Below are positions 45,798 through 54,672 of a stretch of 64,000 nucleotides of DNA, in pieces. Within the stretch, counting starts at the first letter, position 1. Every line of letters begins with the position of its first letter. The notes below the pieces were generated by a model that had not been told where the DNA came from, searched no databases, and saw only the letters and a program-made list of their open reading frames with translations. The stretch lies in the NCBI RefSeq assembly GCF_018476905.1, contig NZ_JAHCVK010000003.1:248001-312000 (forward strand). The letters are read 5' to 3'. Made by a program: the position numbers and the translations under genes. This stretch comes from Geomobilimonas luticola. Lineage in GTDB: Bacteria > Desulfobacterota > Desulfuromonadia > Geobacterales > Geobacteraceae.

Positions 45798-46703
45798 TTA
45801 CAACTTGGCCGTGAGCGCAGGAACGAACTGGAGCACATCGGCGACCACGAGGACGTCGGCGACCTCGCCGATGGGGGCGTCCTTGTCCTTGTTGATGGCG
45901 ACGATGAAGTCCGATTTCTTCATCCCCGCCAGGTGCTGGATGGCGCCGCTCACCCCGCAGGCGATGTACAGCTTGGGACTGACCGTCTGGCCGGTGGTCC
46001 CGACCTGGTGGCTGTGCTCCACCCACCCCGCATCGACGACAGGACGGCTGGCGCCCAGTTCGCCCCCCAGTGCCTTGGCCAGGGCAGCGATGACCGGCAC
46101 GTTCTCCTTCTTACCCACACCCCGCCCGGCGGTGACGATCACCTCGGCGCGGGTCAGGTCCACATCCTTCGCCTCGGCCGGCTCGTAACCGGTAAAGGTG
46201 ACGTTGCTCATGACGGAGGCGGTTACCTTCTGCACGCTAGGGTTACCCCCGGGCTGCTGGGGGGCGAAGGCGCCGGCCTGGATGGTGATGACCGCCTTGG
46301 GGGTAGCAGGCTTGACGGTCCGCCGCATCTTGGCGTTGCAGCACCCCACCTCGAAGCCCCCCTCGGCCAGGCCGATCACTTCCGATACCTGGGCGACCCT
46401 GAGTTTGGCAGCCACCCGCGGCGCCAGGTCCCACCCGTAGGAGGAGTGGAGGAAGACGACGTAGTCGGGGTTTTCCTTCTGGACGGCATCGAGGATCAGC
46501 TGCTTGTGCAGGTCCGGGTTGTACTCCCCGCACTGGCTTGCGTCGGCCAGGTAGAGGGTGCCGCCGCAGGCGGGGAGCTGGCTGTCGCTCCCCACCAGCA
46601 GCATGGCGGTCTCCGCCCCGAGCTGGCCGGCAAAGCCCAGGAGCTCATAGGTGCTGTCGAGAAGTTTCCCTTCGCGGTATTCGCCGATCAGTAATGTTTT
46701 CAT
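45798..46703 (-). CDS. etfA: ETF alpha subunit (copy 2, no ferredoxin domain)
   Basis: A 301-residue EtfA of ordinary length: MKTLLIGEYREGKLLDSTYELLGFA, the FAD block GASRPVVDAGW, QVGTTGQTVSPKLYIACGVSGAIQHL and INKDKDAPIGEVAD. Unlike copy 1 it has no Fe-S motif. It sits between etfB2 and the acyl-CoA dehydrogenase gene and is the likely direct partner of that enzyme. Confidence 0.93.
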   Translation of the reverse strand: MKTLLIGEYREGKLLDSTYELLGFAGQLGAETAMLLVGSDSQLPACGGTLYLADASQCGEYNPDLHKQLILDAVQKENPDYVVFLHSSYGWDLAPRVAAKLRVAQVSEVIGLAEGGFEVGCCNAKMRRTVKPATPKAVITIQAGAFAPQQPGGNPSVQKVTASVMSNVTFTGYEPAEAKDVDLTRAEVIVTAGRGVGKKENVPVIAALAKALGGELGASRPVVDAGWVEHSHQVGTTGQTVSPKLYIACGVSGAIQHLAGMKKSDFIVAINKDKDAPIGEVADVLVVADVLQFVPALTAKL

Positions 46704-46726
46704 AATGCCTCCTTTGGAGGCAGGTA

Positions 46727-46790
46727 ACGGTAGAGGTAGAGGTAGAGAAACCTGCTTTACTAGCTGCCTTCTTTACCTTTACCTTTACCT
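46727..46790. repeat. Inverted pair of hexamer tandem repeats in the etfB2-etfA2 gap
   Basis: (GGTAGA)x3 at 46729-46746 and (TTTACC)x3 at 46772-46789 face each other and could pair imperfectly. Three-unit hexamer tracts can change length by slippage. Confidence 0.6.
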
Positions 46791-46799
46791 CTGCCTGCT

Positions 46800-47576
46800 T
46801 CACCTTAATATCGCGGTCTTTTCCTTGAGTATCCCCACGAGCTGGTCGGCCAGTGCCCCGACCTCCCCTTCCAGGACGATCCCCCCACCCTTCCTGGCGG
46901 GGGGGTGGAAGCTGACAGTGGCGGCCAGGGGCTCTTCCTTGAGGAGTTCCGCCACGGGGATGGCCTGGATCTCTTTTTTCTTCGCCTTCATGATGTTGGG
47001 GAGCGTCGGGTAGCGGGGGACGTTGAGCCCCAGCTGGCAGGTAACCAGGGCCGGGGTGGCCAGCTTGACGACCCCCTTGATCCCCCCCTCCAGTTCCCGC
47101 TTTGCAGTGACGGTCCCGTCGGCAAAGGCGAAGCCGACCAGGGTGGTGGCGCAGGCGTACCCCAGGTCTTCGGCAACGGTGACCCCTACCTGGGCCGAGC
47201 CCCGGTCCTGGGACTGCATGCCGGTAAAGATGAGGTCGTACCCCTGGTCCTTGGCGTAGGCGGCGATGATGCCGGCGATCTGCCAGGGGTCTCTGGTGGC
47301 TGGTGCGTCGTCCTGCACATGGACACCACGGTCGCACCCCATGGCCAGCGCCTTCTTGATCGCTTCGCCGACCCGGTCCGGACCGATGGAGAGGACGGTG
47401 AGTTCGGCGCTCTCCCCCAGCTGCTCCCTGAGCTGCACCGCCTGCTCCACGGCGTATTCGTCGTATTCGTTCATCCGCCACGCAAGGTCGCTTTCGTCGT
47501 ACCAGGTCCCCCCCGCTCCCGGCTTGAACCGGGACTCCATGTCAGGCACCTGCTTGATGCAGACCAGTATCTTCAT
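46800..47576 (-). CDS. etfB: ETF beta subunit (copy 2)
   Basis: A 258-residue protein: MKILVCIKQVPDMESRFKP, NEYDEYAVEQAVQLRE, DLIFTGMQSQDRGSAQVGVTVAEDLG. It is clearly paralogous to copy 1 but differs in the nucleotide-binding loop, so the two ETFs are not interchangeable copies of a recent duplication. It precedes etfA2 by 96 bp. Confidence 0.93.
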   Translation of the reverse strand: MKILVCIKQVPDMESRFKPGAGGTWYDESDLAWRMNEYDEYAVEQAVQLREQLGESAELTVLSIGPDRVGEAIKKALAMGCDRGVHVQDDAPATRDPWQIAGIIAAYAKDQGYDLIFTGMQSQDRGSAQVGVTVAEDLGYACATTLVGFAFADGTVTAKRELEGGIKGVVKLATPALVTCQLGLNVPRYPTLPNIMKAKKKEIQAIPVAELLKEEPLAATVSFHPPARKGGGIVLEGEVGALADQLVGILKEKTAILR

Positions 47577-47602
47577 AAAACCTCCTGAGTAAGACTTTCC
47601 TC

Positions 47603-47634
47603 GGTCCCATTGGTCTTATAAGACCCATAGGTCC
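47603..47634. repeat. Palindrome in the thioesterase-etfB2 gap
   Basis: A perfect 14-bp palindrome GGTCTTATAAGACC (47612-47625) lies within a longer imperfect dyad bounded by GGTCCC and AGGTCC. This is another short repeat inserted in an intercistronic gap of this operon. Confidence 0.55.
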
Positions 47635-47651
47635 TAGCAACTTATGATACA

Positions 47652-48107
47652 TCAGCCCAGCTTCCGGGCCCGCTCCTTGCGGTAGGCAGCGCTGAAGGTC
47701 GCGGCCTTCTCGCCATGGCAATTGTACACCAGCACTTCTCCCCGGATATCCCTTTCCGTTTCCTCGACGACTTTTCCGCTGGCACGGATCGTTCCTCCCC
47801 GTACGGGGAGATGGAACCGGAGCGAAAACGTGATGATCTCTATATCGTTTCCCACCGGCAGCTGTTTCTTTATCGCCACCGCCAGGGTCGTATGGGCAAG
47901 CGACGCAACCGCCCCCCCGTGCATCAACCCTTTCGACTGGGCAAGCTTGACATTGAAGGGCATGGACATTTCCGTACCGGTGTGGTCAGACTTCTCGATC
48001 TTCATCCCCAGATACTCTTCAAAGGGGGCACAGGCAATCTGATCCGTCAGTTTTGCCGGAAACGGTCCGGTCTCGCTGACCGGGATGTCGTACTGCTTTT
48101 CGTACAC
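47652..48107 (-). CDS. PaaI-type hotdog-fold acyl-CoA thioesterase
   Basis: A 151-residue single-domain protein. The active-site helix GLMHGGAVASLAHTTLAVAIK and the strand block IEIITFSLRFHLPVRGG are those of PaaI/YbgC-type thioesterases. It would release CoA from dead-end acyl-CoA intermediates. It lies between EMO2 and etfB2, in a β-oxidation operon, as PaaI does in phenylacetate clusters. Confidence 0.87.
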   Translation of the reverse strand: MYEKQYDIPVSETGPFPAKLTDQIACAPFEEYLGMKIEKSDHTGTEMSMPFNVKLAQSKGLMHGGAVASLAHTTLAVAIKKQLPVGNDIEIITFSLRFHLPVRGGTIRASGKVVEETERDIRGEVLVYNCHGEKAATFSAAYRKERARKLG

Positions 48108-48130
48108 GTCATCCTCCCTGGCCAGGACAG

Positions 48131-50122
48131 TCAGCCCTGCCTGACGATCCGTTCCGCCACGATCTCCGCCAGGTCCCTGACGATGATATCCCCTTCCGCT
48201 CCGCCAGTCTTGATCCCATCCTCGAACATGGTAAGGCAGAAGGGACAGTTGGAGACCAGAAGCGGTGCCCCGGTCTCCTGGGCCATCCTGACCCTTTTCT
48301 CGCTGATCTTGGTGCCGAGCTTTTCTTCGGCCAGGATCCGCCCACCACCGGCGCCACAGCAGAAGCTGTCGTAGCCCGATTTCTCCATCTCCTGTATCCG
48401 GCCGCCGGCTGCCGCCAGAATGCTCCGCGGCTGATCCACGATGTCCATGTACCGCCCCAGGTAGCAGGAGTCGTGGTAGGTGGCGACGAAGGGCTCGGGC
48501 TTCAGGGTCAGGGCCCCTTTGTTAAGCAGGCTGTGCAGGTAGGTACTGTAGTGCTCCACCGGCACCTCCAACCCCAGGTCCTTATAGTCCCGGGAAAGGG
48601 TATTGAAGCAGTGGGGGCAGGTGGTGACGATCTTCTTCACCCCGTACCCCTTGATGAGTTCGATGTTCTCGGCGGCCATCATCTGGTAGAGGTACTCGTT
48701 ACCCAGCTTTCTCGCCGGCTCGCCGCAGCACTTCTCTTCTTTCCCCAGGATGCCGACCGTGATCCCCGCGGCGGCGCAGATGGTGATGAAGCTCCGGGCG
48801 ATCTCCCGGTTGCGCTTGTCGAAGGAGGCATAGCAGCCGACGAAGTAGAGGATGTCCACCTCAATGCCTTCCTCCATCCGGACGACCGGCAGGCCGTCGG
48901 CCCAGTCGCCGCGGGCGGCGAAGGCGAGCCCGAAGGGGTTGCCGTTCACCTCGATGTTGCTGATGGCGGTGCGCACCTCGTCGCCGGGGAAGGCCCCTTC
49001 CATGAGAGTGAGGTTTCTGCGCATCTCCAGGATCTTGTTGACGTGCTCGTTGTTGGCCGGGCAGATGTCCTGGCAGGCGCGGCAGGTGGTGCAGGACCAG
49101 AGAACATCCTGGCCGACGGTGTCGCAGAGACTGGCCGTCGGGTCGGTCTCGGCCACCTCACCCACCTGCTGGATCACCTTCATGGGGGAGAGGGGCTTTT
49201 CGGTGGCGTAGGCGGGGCAGCGGTCCTGGCACCGTTTGCAGCTGGTGCAGGCATCGGCATCGAAGATGTCCTTCCAGGCGAGGTCGGTGACTTTGGCCGC
49301 CCCGAACTGCTCGACGCTCTCGTCTTCCAGGTTGATGGTGCCGATGCTCCCCTTGGGTTCCAGGGGGGCAAAGAAAGCGTTCAGGCTGGTGGTGACGATA
49401 TGGCGCAGTTTGCTGTAGGGAATGGCGCAGAAGAAGCCGAGCACCAGGGCGAAATGGAGCCACCAGAGCACCTTGTGGGTGGTCCGGATGGAGGCTTCGT
49501 CGAAGCTGGTGAAGAGCTGGGCCACCGCGTAACCGACCGGCGAGTAGACGGCCAGCCCGGGGTTCCGCTGCAGCTCGGTGGCCGCCATTCGGGCACCCTC
49601 GATGAGAAAGCCGGTGAGGAGGATGGCGAACAGCAGCTGGTGGATGACATAGTCCTGCTCTGTGGTCTCCAGCCCTTCGGGCTTTTTGACGAAGCGGCGG
49701 CAGAAGAGCCCTCCCAGCATAACCAGCGCCACGAGCCCCGCCAGGTCCAGCACCAGGGAGAAGGCTTTGTAGAATTCGCCGGAGAGGAGGTTGACGTGCA
49801 TCAGCGGGGTGAAGAAATCGGCCTGGGCCATCACCAGCAGGGTGCCGACGAACAGGGTGAGGAACCCCCAGAAGAACAGGTTGTGGGGGAGCCCGCCGTC
49901 CTTTACCCGGGCCACCTTGCCCTGGCCGAAGACCTCGTCGATCATCCGCCTCACCCGCTCGTCGTACCGGTCGAAACGGTCCAGGGACCGGCCAAGCCGA
50001 TAGAGAGGGAGGCGCTTCCAGAACCCCCACGCCAGCACCGCAACGGCTGCGATGCTCAGGAGGTACATGGGTATCACCACCCCGTGACCGATGTTCCAGT
50101 ATATTTCGCGCGTCGCTTCCAT
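48131..50122 (-). CDS. Membrane Fe-S ETF:quinone oxidoreductase, EMO type (copy 2)
   Basis: A 663-residue protein built like copy 1: about six N-terminal helices, two ferredoxin-type sites (CTSCKRCQDRCPA, CTTCRACQDICPA), and two CCG domains (KCCGEPARKLGNE, HDSCYLGRYMDIVDQPR, FCCGAGGGRIL). It is followed by the thioesterase, etfB2, etfA2 and the acyl-CoA dehydrogenase, so it is the quinone-reducing end of the second ETF chain. Confidence 0.87.
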   Translation of the reverse strand: MEATREIYWNIGHGVVIPMYLLSIAAVAVLAWGFWKRLPLYRLGRSLDRFDRYDERVRRMIDEVFGQGKVARVKDGGLPHNLFFWGFLTLFVGTLLVMAQADFFTPLMHVNLLSGEFYKAFSLVLDLAGLVALVMLGGLFCRRFVKKPEGLETTEQDYVIHQLLFAILLTGFLIEGARMAATELQRNPGLAVYSPVGYAVAQLFTSFDEASIRTTHKVLWWLHFALVLGFFCAIPYSKLRHIVTTSLNAFFAPLEPKGSIGTINLEDESVEQFGAAKVTDLAWKDIFDADACTSCKRCQDRCPAYATEKPLSPMKVIQQVGEVAETDPTASLCDTVGQDVLWSCTTCRACQDICPANNEHVNKILEMRRNLTLMEGAFPGDEVRTAISNIEVNGNPFGLAFAARGDWADGLPVVRMEEGIEVDILYFVGCYASFDKRNREIARSFITICAAAGITVGILGKEEKCCGEPARKLGNEYLYQMMAAENIELIKGYGVKKIVTTCPHCFNTLSRDYKDLGLEVPVEHYSTYLHSLLNKGALTLKPEPFVATYHDSCYLGRYMDIVDQPRSILAAAGGRIQEMEKSGYDSFCCGAGGGRILAEEKLGTKISEKRVRMAQETGAPLLVSNCPFCLTMFEDGIKTGGAEGDIIVRDLAEIVAERIVRQG

Positions 50123-50202
50123 GATCGATTCCTCGTTGGGGCAATCCCCGTGATCCCCCTCGAACCCCGGGCGAATACCGGATTCGCCCCCGCCACGTGG
50201 TG

Positions 50203-51408
50203 CTACTGTCGAACGTTTTCGATGACCACCGCCAGCCCTTGGCCGACGCCGATGCAGAGACTGATGACAGCATAGCGACCATTGCTTCTCTTCAACTGCC
50301 GGGCAGCAGTCAGTGCCAATCTGGCGCCGGACGCCCCCAGGGGATGCCCGACGGCGATCGCCCCGCCGTTCGGATTCACCCGGCTGTCGTTGAACGGTAC
50401 ATCCAGCAGCTTCAGACAGCTGAGGACCTGGGAGGCGAAGGCCTCGTTGATCTCGATGACGTCCATATCCTTGAGGGACAGCTTCGCACGGTTAAGCGCC
50501 TTCTGGATGGCGGTTACCGGCCCGATCCCCATGATCCGCGGCTCGACACCGACCGCCGCCGATGCGACGACCCTGGCCATCGGCTCGACCCCCTTGTTCA
50601 CCCCCACGGAACGGCTCCCCACCAGCAGCATGCCGGCTCCGTCGTTCACACCCGATGCGTTGCCGGCGGTGACGACCCCGTCGGCGAAGAGGGGCTTCAG
50701 GCGGGCCAGCGCCTCCAGGTCCGATTCGGGACGGGGATGCTCGTCGGCATCGACGATGACCGGCGGCTTCTTCCCCTGGGGAATCGTAACGGGGGTCAGC
50801 TCCCCGGTAAAGAATCCTTCCCCGAGAGCCTTCGCGTACTTCGCCTGGGAGCCGGCGGCGAAGATATCCGCATCCTCCCTGCTGATGGCGAAATCCCTCG
50901 CCACATTATCCCCCGTTTCGGGCATGGTGTCATTGCCGAACCGGGAGATGATCTCCGGATGGGGGAAACGGGCGCCGATGGTGGAGTCGAACACCCTCAA
51001 ATCGCGGCTGTAGGCTGACTCGGACTTTGCGAAGACGAAAGGTGCCCGGCTCATGCTCTCCACGCCGCCGGCCAGGTAGAGCTCCCCTTCCCCGCAGGTG
51101 ATGGCACGGGCGGCATCGACCACCGCCGCCAGACCGCTGGAGCAGAGGCGGTTGACGGTCTGGCCGGGAACCGTCACCGGAAGCCCCGAGAGAAGCACCG
51201 CATGCCGGGCGATGTTCCGGCTGTCCTCACCCGCCTGGTTGGTGCAGCCGATGATGACATCCTCCACCTCGTCGGGCTTGAAGCTGTTTTTCTCCAGCAG
51301 CGCCTTCATGACACCGGCTACCAGTGTATCGGGTCGGACCGAAGCCAGCTTGCCGGCATGTCTGCCGAAGGGTGTCCGCAAACCGTCATAGATATAGGCA
51401 TCCAACAT
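50203..51408 (-). CDS. Thiolase, 3-oxoadipyl-CoA type
   Basis: A 401-residue thiolase with nucleophile Cys in NRLCSSGLAAV (about residue 90), GGAIAVGHPLGASGAR and the final SLCIGVGQGLAVVIE. The N-terminus AYIYDGLRTPFGRHAGKLASVRPDTL resembles PcaF/PaaJ, the 3-oxoadipyl-CoA thiolases that yield succinyl-CoA and acetyl-CoA, more than acetoacetyl-CoA thiolases. That subclass call is by resemblance and needs a tree. It lies 18 bp after the hydroxyacyl-CoA dehydrogenase gene. Confidence 0.88.
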   Translation of the reverse strand: MLDAYIYDGLRTPFGRHAGKLASVRPDTLVAGVMKALLEKNSFKPDEVEDVIIGCTNQAGEDSRNIARHAVLLSGLPVTVPGQTVNRLCSSGLAAVVDAARAITCGEGELYLAGGVESMSRAPFVFAKSESAYSRDLRVFDSTIGARFPHPEIISRFGNDTMPETGDNVARDFAISREDADIFAAGSQAKYAKALGEGFFTGELTPVTIPQGKKPPVIVDADEHPRPESDLEALARLKPLFADGVVTAGNASGVNDGAGMLLVGSRSVGVNKGVEPMARVVASAAVGVEPRIMGIGPVTAIQKALNRAKLSLKDMDVIEINEAFASQVLSCLKLLDVPFNDSRVNPNGGAIAVGHPLGASGARLALTAARQLKRSNGRYAVISLCIGVGQGLAVVIENVRQ

Positions 51409-51426
51409 GGGTTATTCCTCCCGGTA

Positions 51427-52953
51427 TCAGTTTTCAGGGGTAAGCAGCGACACGCCGAGTCTGGCGCGCCTCGTGAGCCACGGGCTCGGCCGGTAGCGCG
51501 GATCGCCGTAAAATGCCATCATTTCGTTGAGAATTGTCAGGATGTTCCGCGGGCCGATGTCGTCCCCCCAGGCCAGGGGGCCCCTGGGATAACCGAGCCC
51601 CAGGGTGACCGCCCGATCCAGGTCGCCAGGGGAGGTGACCCGCTGCTGGACGATGTCGCAGGCATTGTTGACGATCACCGCCAGCACCCGCTGGGCAACG
51701 AATCCCGCGCTGTCGCGGATCACGGAGACGGGGACGCCGTCCTTCCCGAACAGGCCGTGGGCCGCATAGGCCACGTTCGGCGCCGTCAGCGGGGTCGTCA
51801 TGAGGGTGCGATGGGAATCCAGCCCGAACAGGGTATCCAGGGCAACGGTACGGGCCGGATCCAGGTTCTCGGCCAGACAGGCGGTCGTCGCGTCCGTTCC
51901 GAGGGGCATGACGACGCAGACCGCATCGGCGGCAGGGGCTGTCCCCGTGTCCAGTGGAGCCCCCAGCCTGGTGACGAGATCGGTAACGGCGGCGTGGGCG
52001 TCGGGGCGGGCTGAGCTGACCCAGACCGAGGTGGGCTGGACGGCGGGCAACTCCGCTTCGGGGATCGCCTCTGCTCCTGCGGCGGTGTAGGTATAGAACC
52101 CCCGGCCCACCTTCCTCCCCAGAAGCCCCGCCATGAGGCGCTGCCGGGCGATGGGTGAGGGGCGCAGCCGCGGCTCCTGGTAGTACTGGTTGTAGATCGC
52201 CTCCATGGCCGGATGGGACACGTCGAGCGCCGTCAGGTCCAGCAGTTCGAACGGCCCCATCCTGAAGCCGGCCCCCTGCCGGAGTATCCGGTCGACGACG
52301 TGATGCTCGGCAATCCCCTCGCCGAGAACCCGCAACGCCTCGGTGACGTAGCCGCGCCCCGCATGGTTGACGATGAAGCCGGGGGTATCCTTGGCCCGCA
52401 CCGGCGTATGCCCCATCCGGACAGCGAGGGAGGTGAGCGTTTCACCGACCCAGCTCTCCGTCAGGATGCCGTCGATGACTTCCACGATCTTCATGAGCGG
52501 CACCGGGTTGAAGAAGTGGAACCCGCCGACACGGCCCGGCAGCCGGCAGCCGGCGGCAATCTCGGTCACCGACAGGGACGAGGTGTTGGTGGCCAGGAGG
52601 CAGCCGTCGCCAACGACCCCTTCCAGGGACTGGAACAGCTGGTGCTTGACCTGGATGTTCTCCACAACGGCTTCGACAACGATATCCGCAACGGAGAAGG
52701 CATCGAGGGAGTCGGCGATGACAAGTCGGCTGACGGCGGCCTCGGCATCCTGCACCGGTATCTTCCCCTTTTCCGCAAGCTTGGCGAGAGCGGCCTGCAC
52801 CGAATTCCGCGCGTCGGAAGCCGCACCCTCCTTGGCATCGAACAGGAGAACCGTCACCCCCGCCTGGGCCGCTATCTGGGCGATCCCCCGCCCCATTATC
52901 CCCGTGCCGACAATCCCCAGCACCAGGTCGCTTTTTGTGGCATCGACCGACAT
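51427..52953 (-). CDS. 3-hydroxyacyl-CoA dehydrogenase, PaaH-like
   Basis: A 508-residue enzyme. The Rossmann site GIVGTGIMGRGIAQIAAQAG is at residues 13-32, then NTSSLSVTEIA and GFHFFNPVPLMKIVEVI. After the first catalytic domain a second, partly degenerate C-terminal 3HCDH domain follows (LGLGYPRGPLAWGDD), giving the length of phenylacetate-type PaaH rather than the 280 residues of HbdA. It oxidises a 3-hydroxyacyl-CoA with NAD. GGGAGG precedes the ATG; 3 bp separate it from the hydratase gene. Confidence 0.9.
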   Translation of the reverse strand: MSVDATKSDLVLGIVGTGIMGRGIAQIAAQAGVTVLLFDAKEGAASDARNSVQAALAKLAEKGKIPVQDAEAAVSRLVIADSLDAFSVADIVVEAVVENIQVKHQLFQSLEGVVGDGCLLATNTSSLSVTEIAAGCRLPGRVGGFHFFNPVPLMKIVEVIDGILTESWVGETLTSLAVRMGHTPVRAKDTPGFIVNHAGRGYVTEALRVLGEGIAEHHVVDRILRQGAGFRMGPFELLDLTALDVSHPAMEAIYNQYYQEPRLRPSPIARQRLMAGLLGRKVGRGFYTYTAAGAEAIPEAELPAVQPTSVWVSSARPDAHAAVTDLVTRLGAPLDTGTAPAADAVCVVMPLGTDATTACLAENLDPARTVALDTLFGLDSHRTLMTTPLTAPNVAYAAHGLFGKDGVPVSVIRDSAGFVAQRVLAVIVNNACDIVQQRVTSPGDLDRAVTLGLGYPRGPLAWGDDIGPRNILTILNEMMAFYGDPRYRPSPWLTRRARLGVSLLTPEN

Positions 52954-52956
52954 CGT

Positions 52957-53727
52957 CTACCTCCCCTTGTAAACCGGCTTCCTTTTTTCGATGAAGGCCT
53001 GCATCCCTTCCTTCTGGTCCTCCGTGTCGAAGAGGAGCTGGAAGGCCTTGCGCTCCAGCATGATGGCGGCATCAAGCGAGATGTCCTGCCCCGCCAGCAC
53101 CACTTCCTTGATCTGGGCTACCGCGATGGGGGGCATGGCAGCGATGGCCGACGCCATTTTCAACGCCGCGGCCTGCACTTCGTCGTCGGGGAGCACTTCG
53201 CTGCACAACCCCATGGAGAAGGCCTCCCGCCCCGAAACCGGTTTGCCGGTGAGGATCATCTTCATGGCCTGGAACTTGCCGACCGCCCTGGTGAGCCGCT
53301 GCGTCCCCCCCGCCCCCGGCATGATCCCGACCTTGATCTCCGGCTGGCAGAAGGAGGCGTTCTCGCCGGCGATGATGATGTCGGCATGCATGGCAAGCTC
53401 GCAGCCGCCCCCCCAGGCATAACCGTTGACCGCCGCGATTATCGGCTTCGGGCAGACCGCGATCGCCTGCCAGTAGAGCTGGACATTGCGCAGCAGCATG
53501 TCGATGGCCCCCTTGTCGGCCATATCCTTGATGTCCGCACCGGCGGCGAAGCATTCGCCCCCGCCGGTCAGCACGATGCACCGCACCGCCGGATCCGCAC
53601 CCAGCGCCCGGAAATGCTCGGCAAGCTGCTGCCGCACGGCAAGGTTGAGCGCATTCTTCGCTTCCGGCCGATTGAGCCTCACCAGGGCTACCCCATCTGC
53701 AGGATGTTCCAGCATCACTTCGCTCAC
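52957..53727 (-). CDS. Enoyl-CoA hydratase, crotonase fold
   Basis: About 256 residues: RLNRPEAKNALNLAVRQQL, the oxyanion block GGGECFAAGADIKDMA, NGYAWGGGCELAMHADIIIAGENASF and GIMPGAGGTQRLTRAVG. Both catalytic Glu positions appear present. I choose the GTG start at 53727 because AAGGAG lies 6 nt before it; the ATG at 53751 falls inside a family A operator and has no ribosome-binding site. First gene of a probable eight-gene operon ending with the acyl-CoA dehydrogenase. Confidence 0.9.
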   Translation of the reverse strand: MSEVMLEHPADGVALVRLNRPEAKNALNLAVRQQLAEHFRALGADPAVRCIVLTGGGECFAAGADIKDMADKGAIDMLLRNVQLYWQAIAVCPKPIIAAVNGYAWGGGCELAMHADIIIAGENASFCQPEIKVGIMPGAGGTQRLTRAVGKFQAMKMILTGKPVSGREAFSMGLCSEVLPDDEVQAAALKMASAIAAMPPIAVAQIKEVVLAGQDISLDAAIMLERKAFQLLFDTEDQKEGMQAFIEKRKPVYKGR

Positions 53728-53745
53728 GGTGGTCTCCTTGAACTT

Positions 53746-53767
53746 TTGCATGCAATATTACATGCAA
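53746..53767. promoter_or_regulatory. Family A operator before the enoyl-CoA hydratase gene
   Basis: TTGCATGCAA (53746-53755, perfect dyad), TA, TTACATGCAA (53758-53767). It lies 18 bp upstream of the GTG start. Confidence 0.7.
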
Positions 53768-53875
53768 TCAAACATCGAGTCAATATCTTTTTTGCACTTT
53801 TCCGCCAAGAGCCAAATTTTCCGAGGGGGAATAAACGGGGTATCCGGGCGACACCGCCGGAAGGAGCGCTGGACG

Positions 53876-54328
53876 CTACAGACTGCACAGGTTCCCGTAG
53901 AATTTTCGCAGCACGTTCTTGCAGATATCGATATCCGCCTCTTCGATACCGGCCATGGCGTTTTCCAGCACCTCCTGCACAACCTGCGTCACGTCCTGCA
54001 TCATCTGGTTGCCGCGATCCGTGAGAAACACGTTTTTCTCCCGGGCATCCGTGCTCCCTGGCAGGCGGACGATCAGCCCCGCCGACTCCAGTCCGGCCAG
54101 CATCCGGGTCATGGTCGTCTTGTCCTTGTTCAGGCTCTCGGCGAGGGTGTACTGGGGCTGCCCGTTCTGGTTCCAGACGTACACCAGCGTGGAGAACTGG
54201 TCCGAGGTGAGGGGGAGGTCGCGCCGCGCCAGTTCCTGGTTGATCCGTTTCAGGATCATCCGCGAAGCCTGGCTGGTCAGGTGACCAAGGGATTCTTCAA
54301 ATGAATATGTCGTCTTGTTATGTCTCAT
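53876..54328 (-). CDS. MarR-family regulator of the catabolic cluster
   Basis: A 150-residue winged-helix protein: LPLTSDQFSTLVYVW, YTLAESLNKDKTTMTRMLAGLESAGLIVR, wing PGSTDAREKNVFLTDRG. Unlike the two island MarR proteins it has the TTMTRML recognition helix. A near-copy of the family B palindrome lies 2-18 bp upstream of its ATG, with no Shine-Dalgarno between, so autoregulation and a leaderless message are possible. It probably controls the two other family B promoters and senses a pathway intermediate. Confidence 0.87.
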   Translation of the reverse strand: MRHNKTTYSFEESLGHLTSQASRMILKRINQELARRDLPLTSDQFSTLVYVWNQNGQPQYTLAESLNKDKTTMTRMLAGLESAGLIVRLPGSTDAREKNVFLTDRGNQMMQDVTQVVQEVLENAMAGIEEADIDICKNVLRKFYGNLCSL

Positions 54329-54330
54329 TT

Positions 54331-54347
54331 AGTTGCATTCTACAACT
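54331..54347. promoter_or_regulatory. Family B operator at the marR start
   Basis: AGTTGCATTCTACAACT differs from the 39739 and 62378 copies by one arm base and in the 3-bp centre. It ends 2 bp before the start codon, a position suited to autorepression. Confidence 0.65.
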
Positions 54348-54405
54348 TATTATACCCATGTCAAGAAGGTAATCAGGTCAGTTCGGCAAATTTCAGCAGT
54401 CATCA

Positions 54406-54600
54406 CTACATCCAATCCGAGCAGCTTGAGTCAGCTATCTTCCCCTTCGTTATCAGGCCTGACCCGAAGAGAATTTCCCTGATAAAATTGGTCATATTTA
54501 TGTTGTTCGACGTGGCAATATCCTGAATTTTTCGCTTCTCGTCTTCGGTAACCCTGATCGATATCACGTCGTACCTGGCATTTTCGCTGTATTTTCCCAT
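54406..54600 (-). CDS. Small ribbon-helix-helix protein
   Basis: About 64 residues from ATG 54600. YDVISIRVTEDEKRKIQDIATSNNINMTNFIREILF is a full ribbon-helix-helix: a beta strand with alternating basic residues, then two helices. Such dimers bind DNA and often repress their own operon or neutralise a toxin. No toxin gene adjoins it; it lies between marR and sucD, all in the same direction. Confidence 0.7.
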   Translation of the reverse strand: MGKYSENARYDVISIRVTEDEKRKIQDIATSNNINMTNFIREILFGSGLITKGKIADSSCSDWM

Positions 54601-54672
54601 GCAATCACCCCGTCCAGGGCGCATGAAGCGTTATCCCGCGTCATGCACCCCCCGTTGTTCCTGCCGTTTTTT

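Noticed and set aside
52213-54024. Long plus-strand frame opposite the dehydrogenase and hydratase genes
   Set aside because: Composition (His, Arg, Pro, Gly rich) and lack of domains mark it as an antisense shadow.
54406-54600. Ribbon-helix-helix protein as an antitoxin
   Set aside because: No toxin-like gene lies next to it on either strand.
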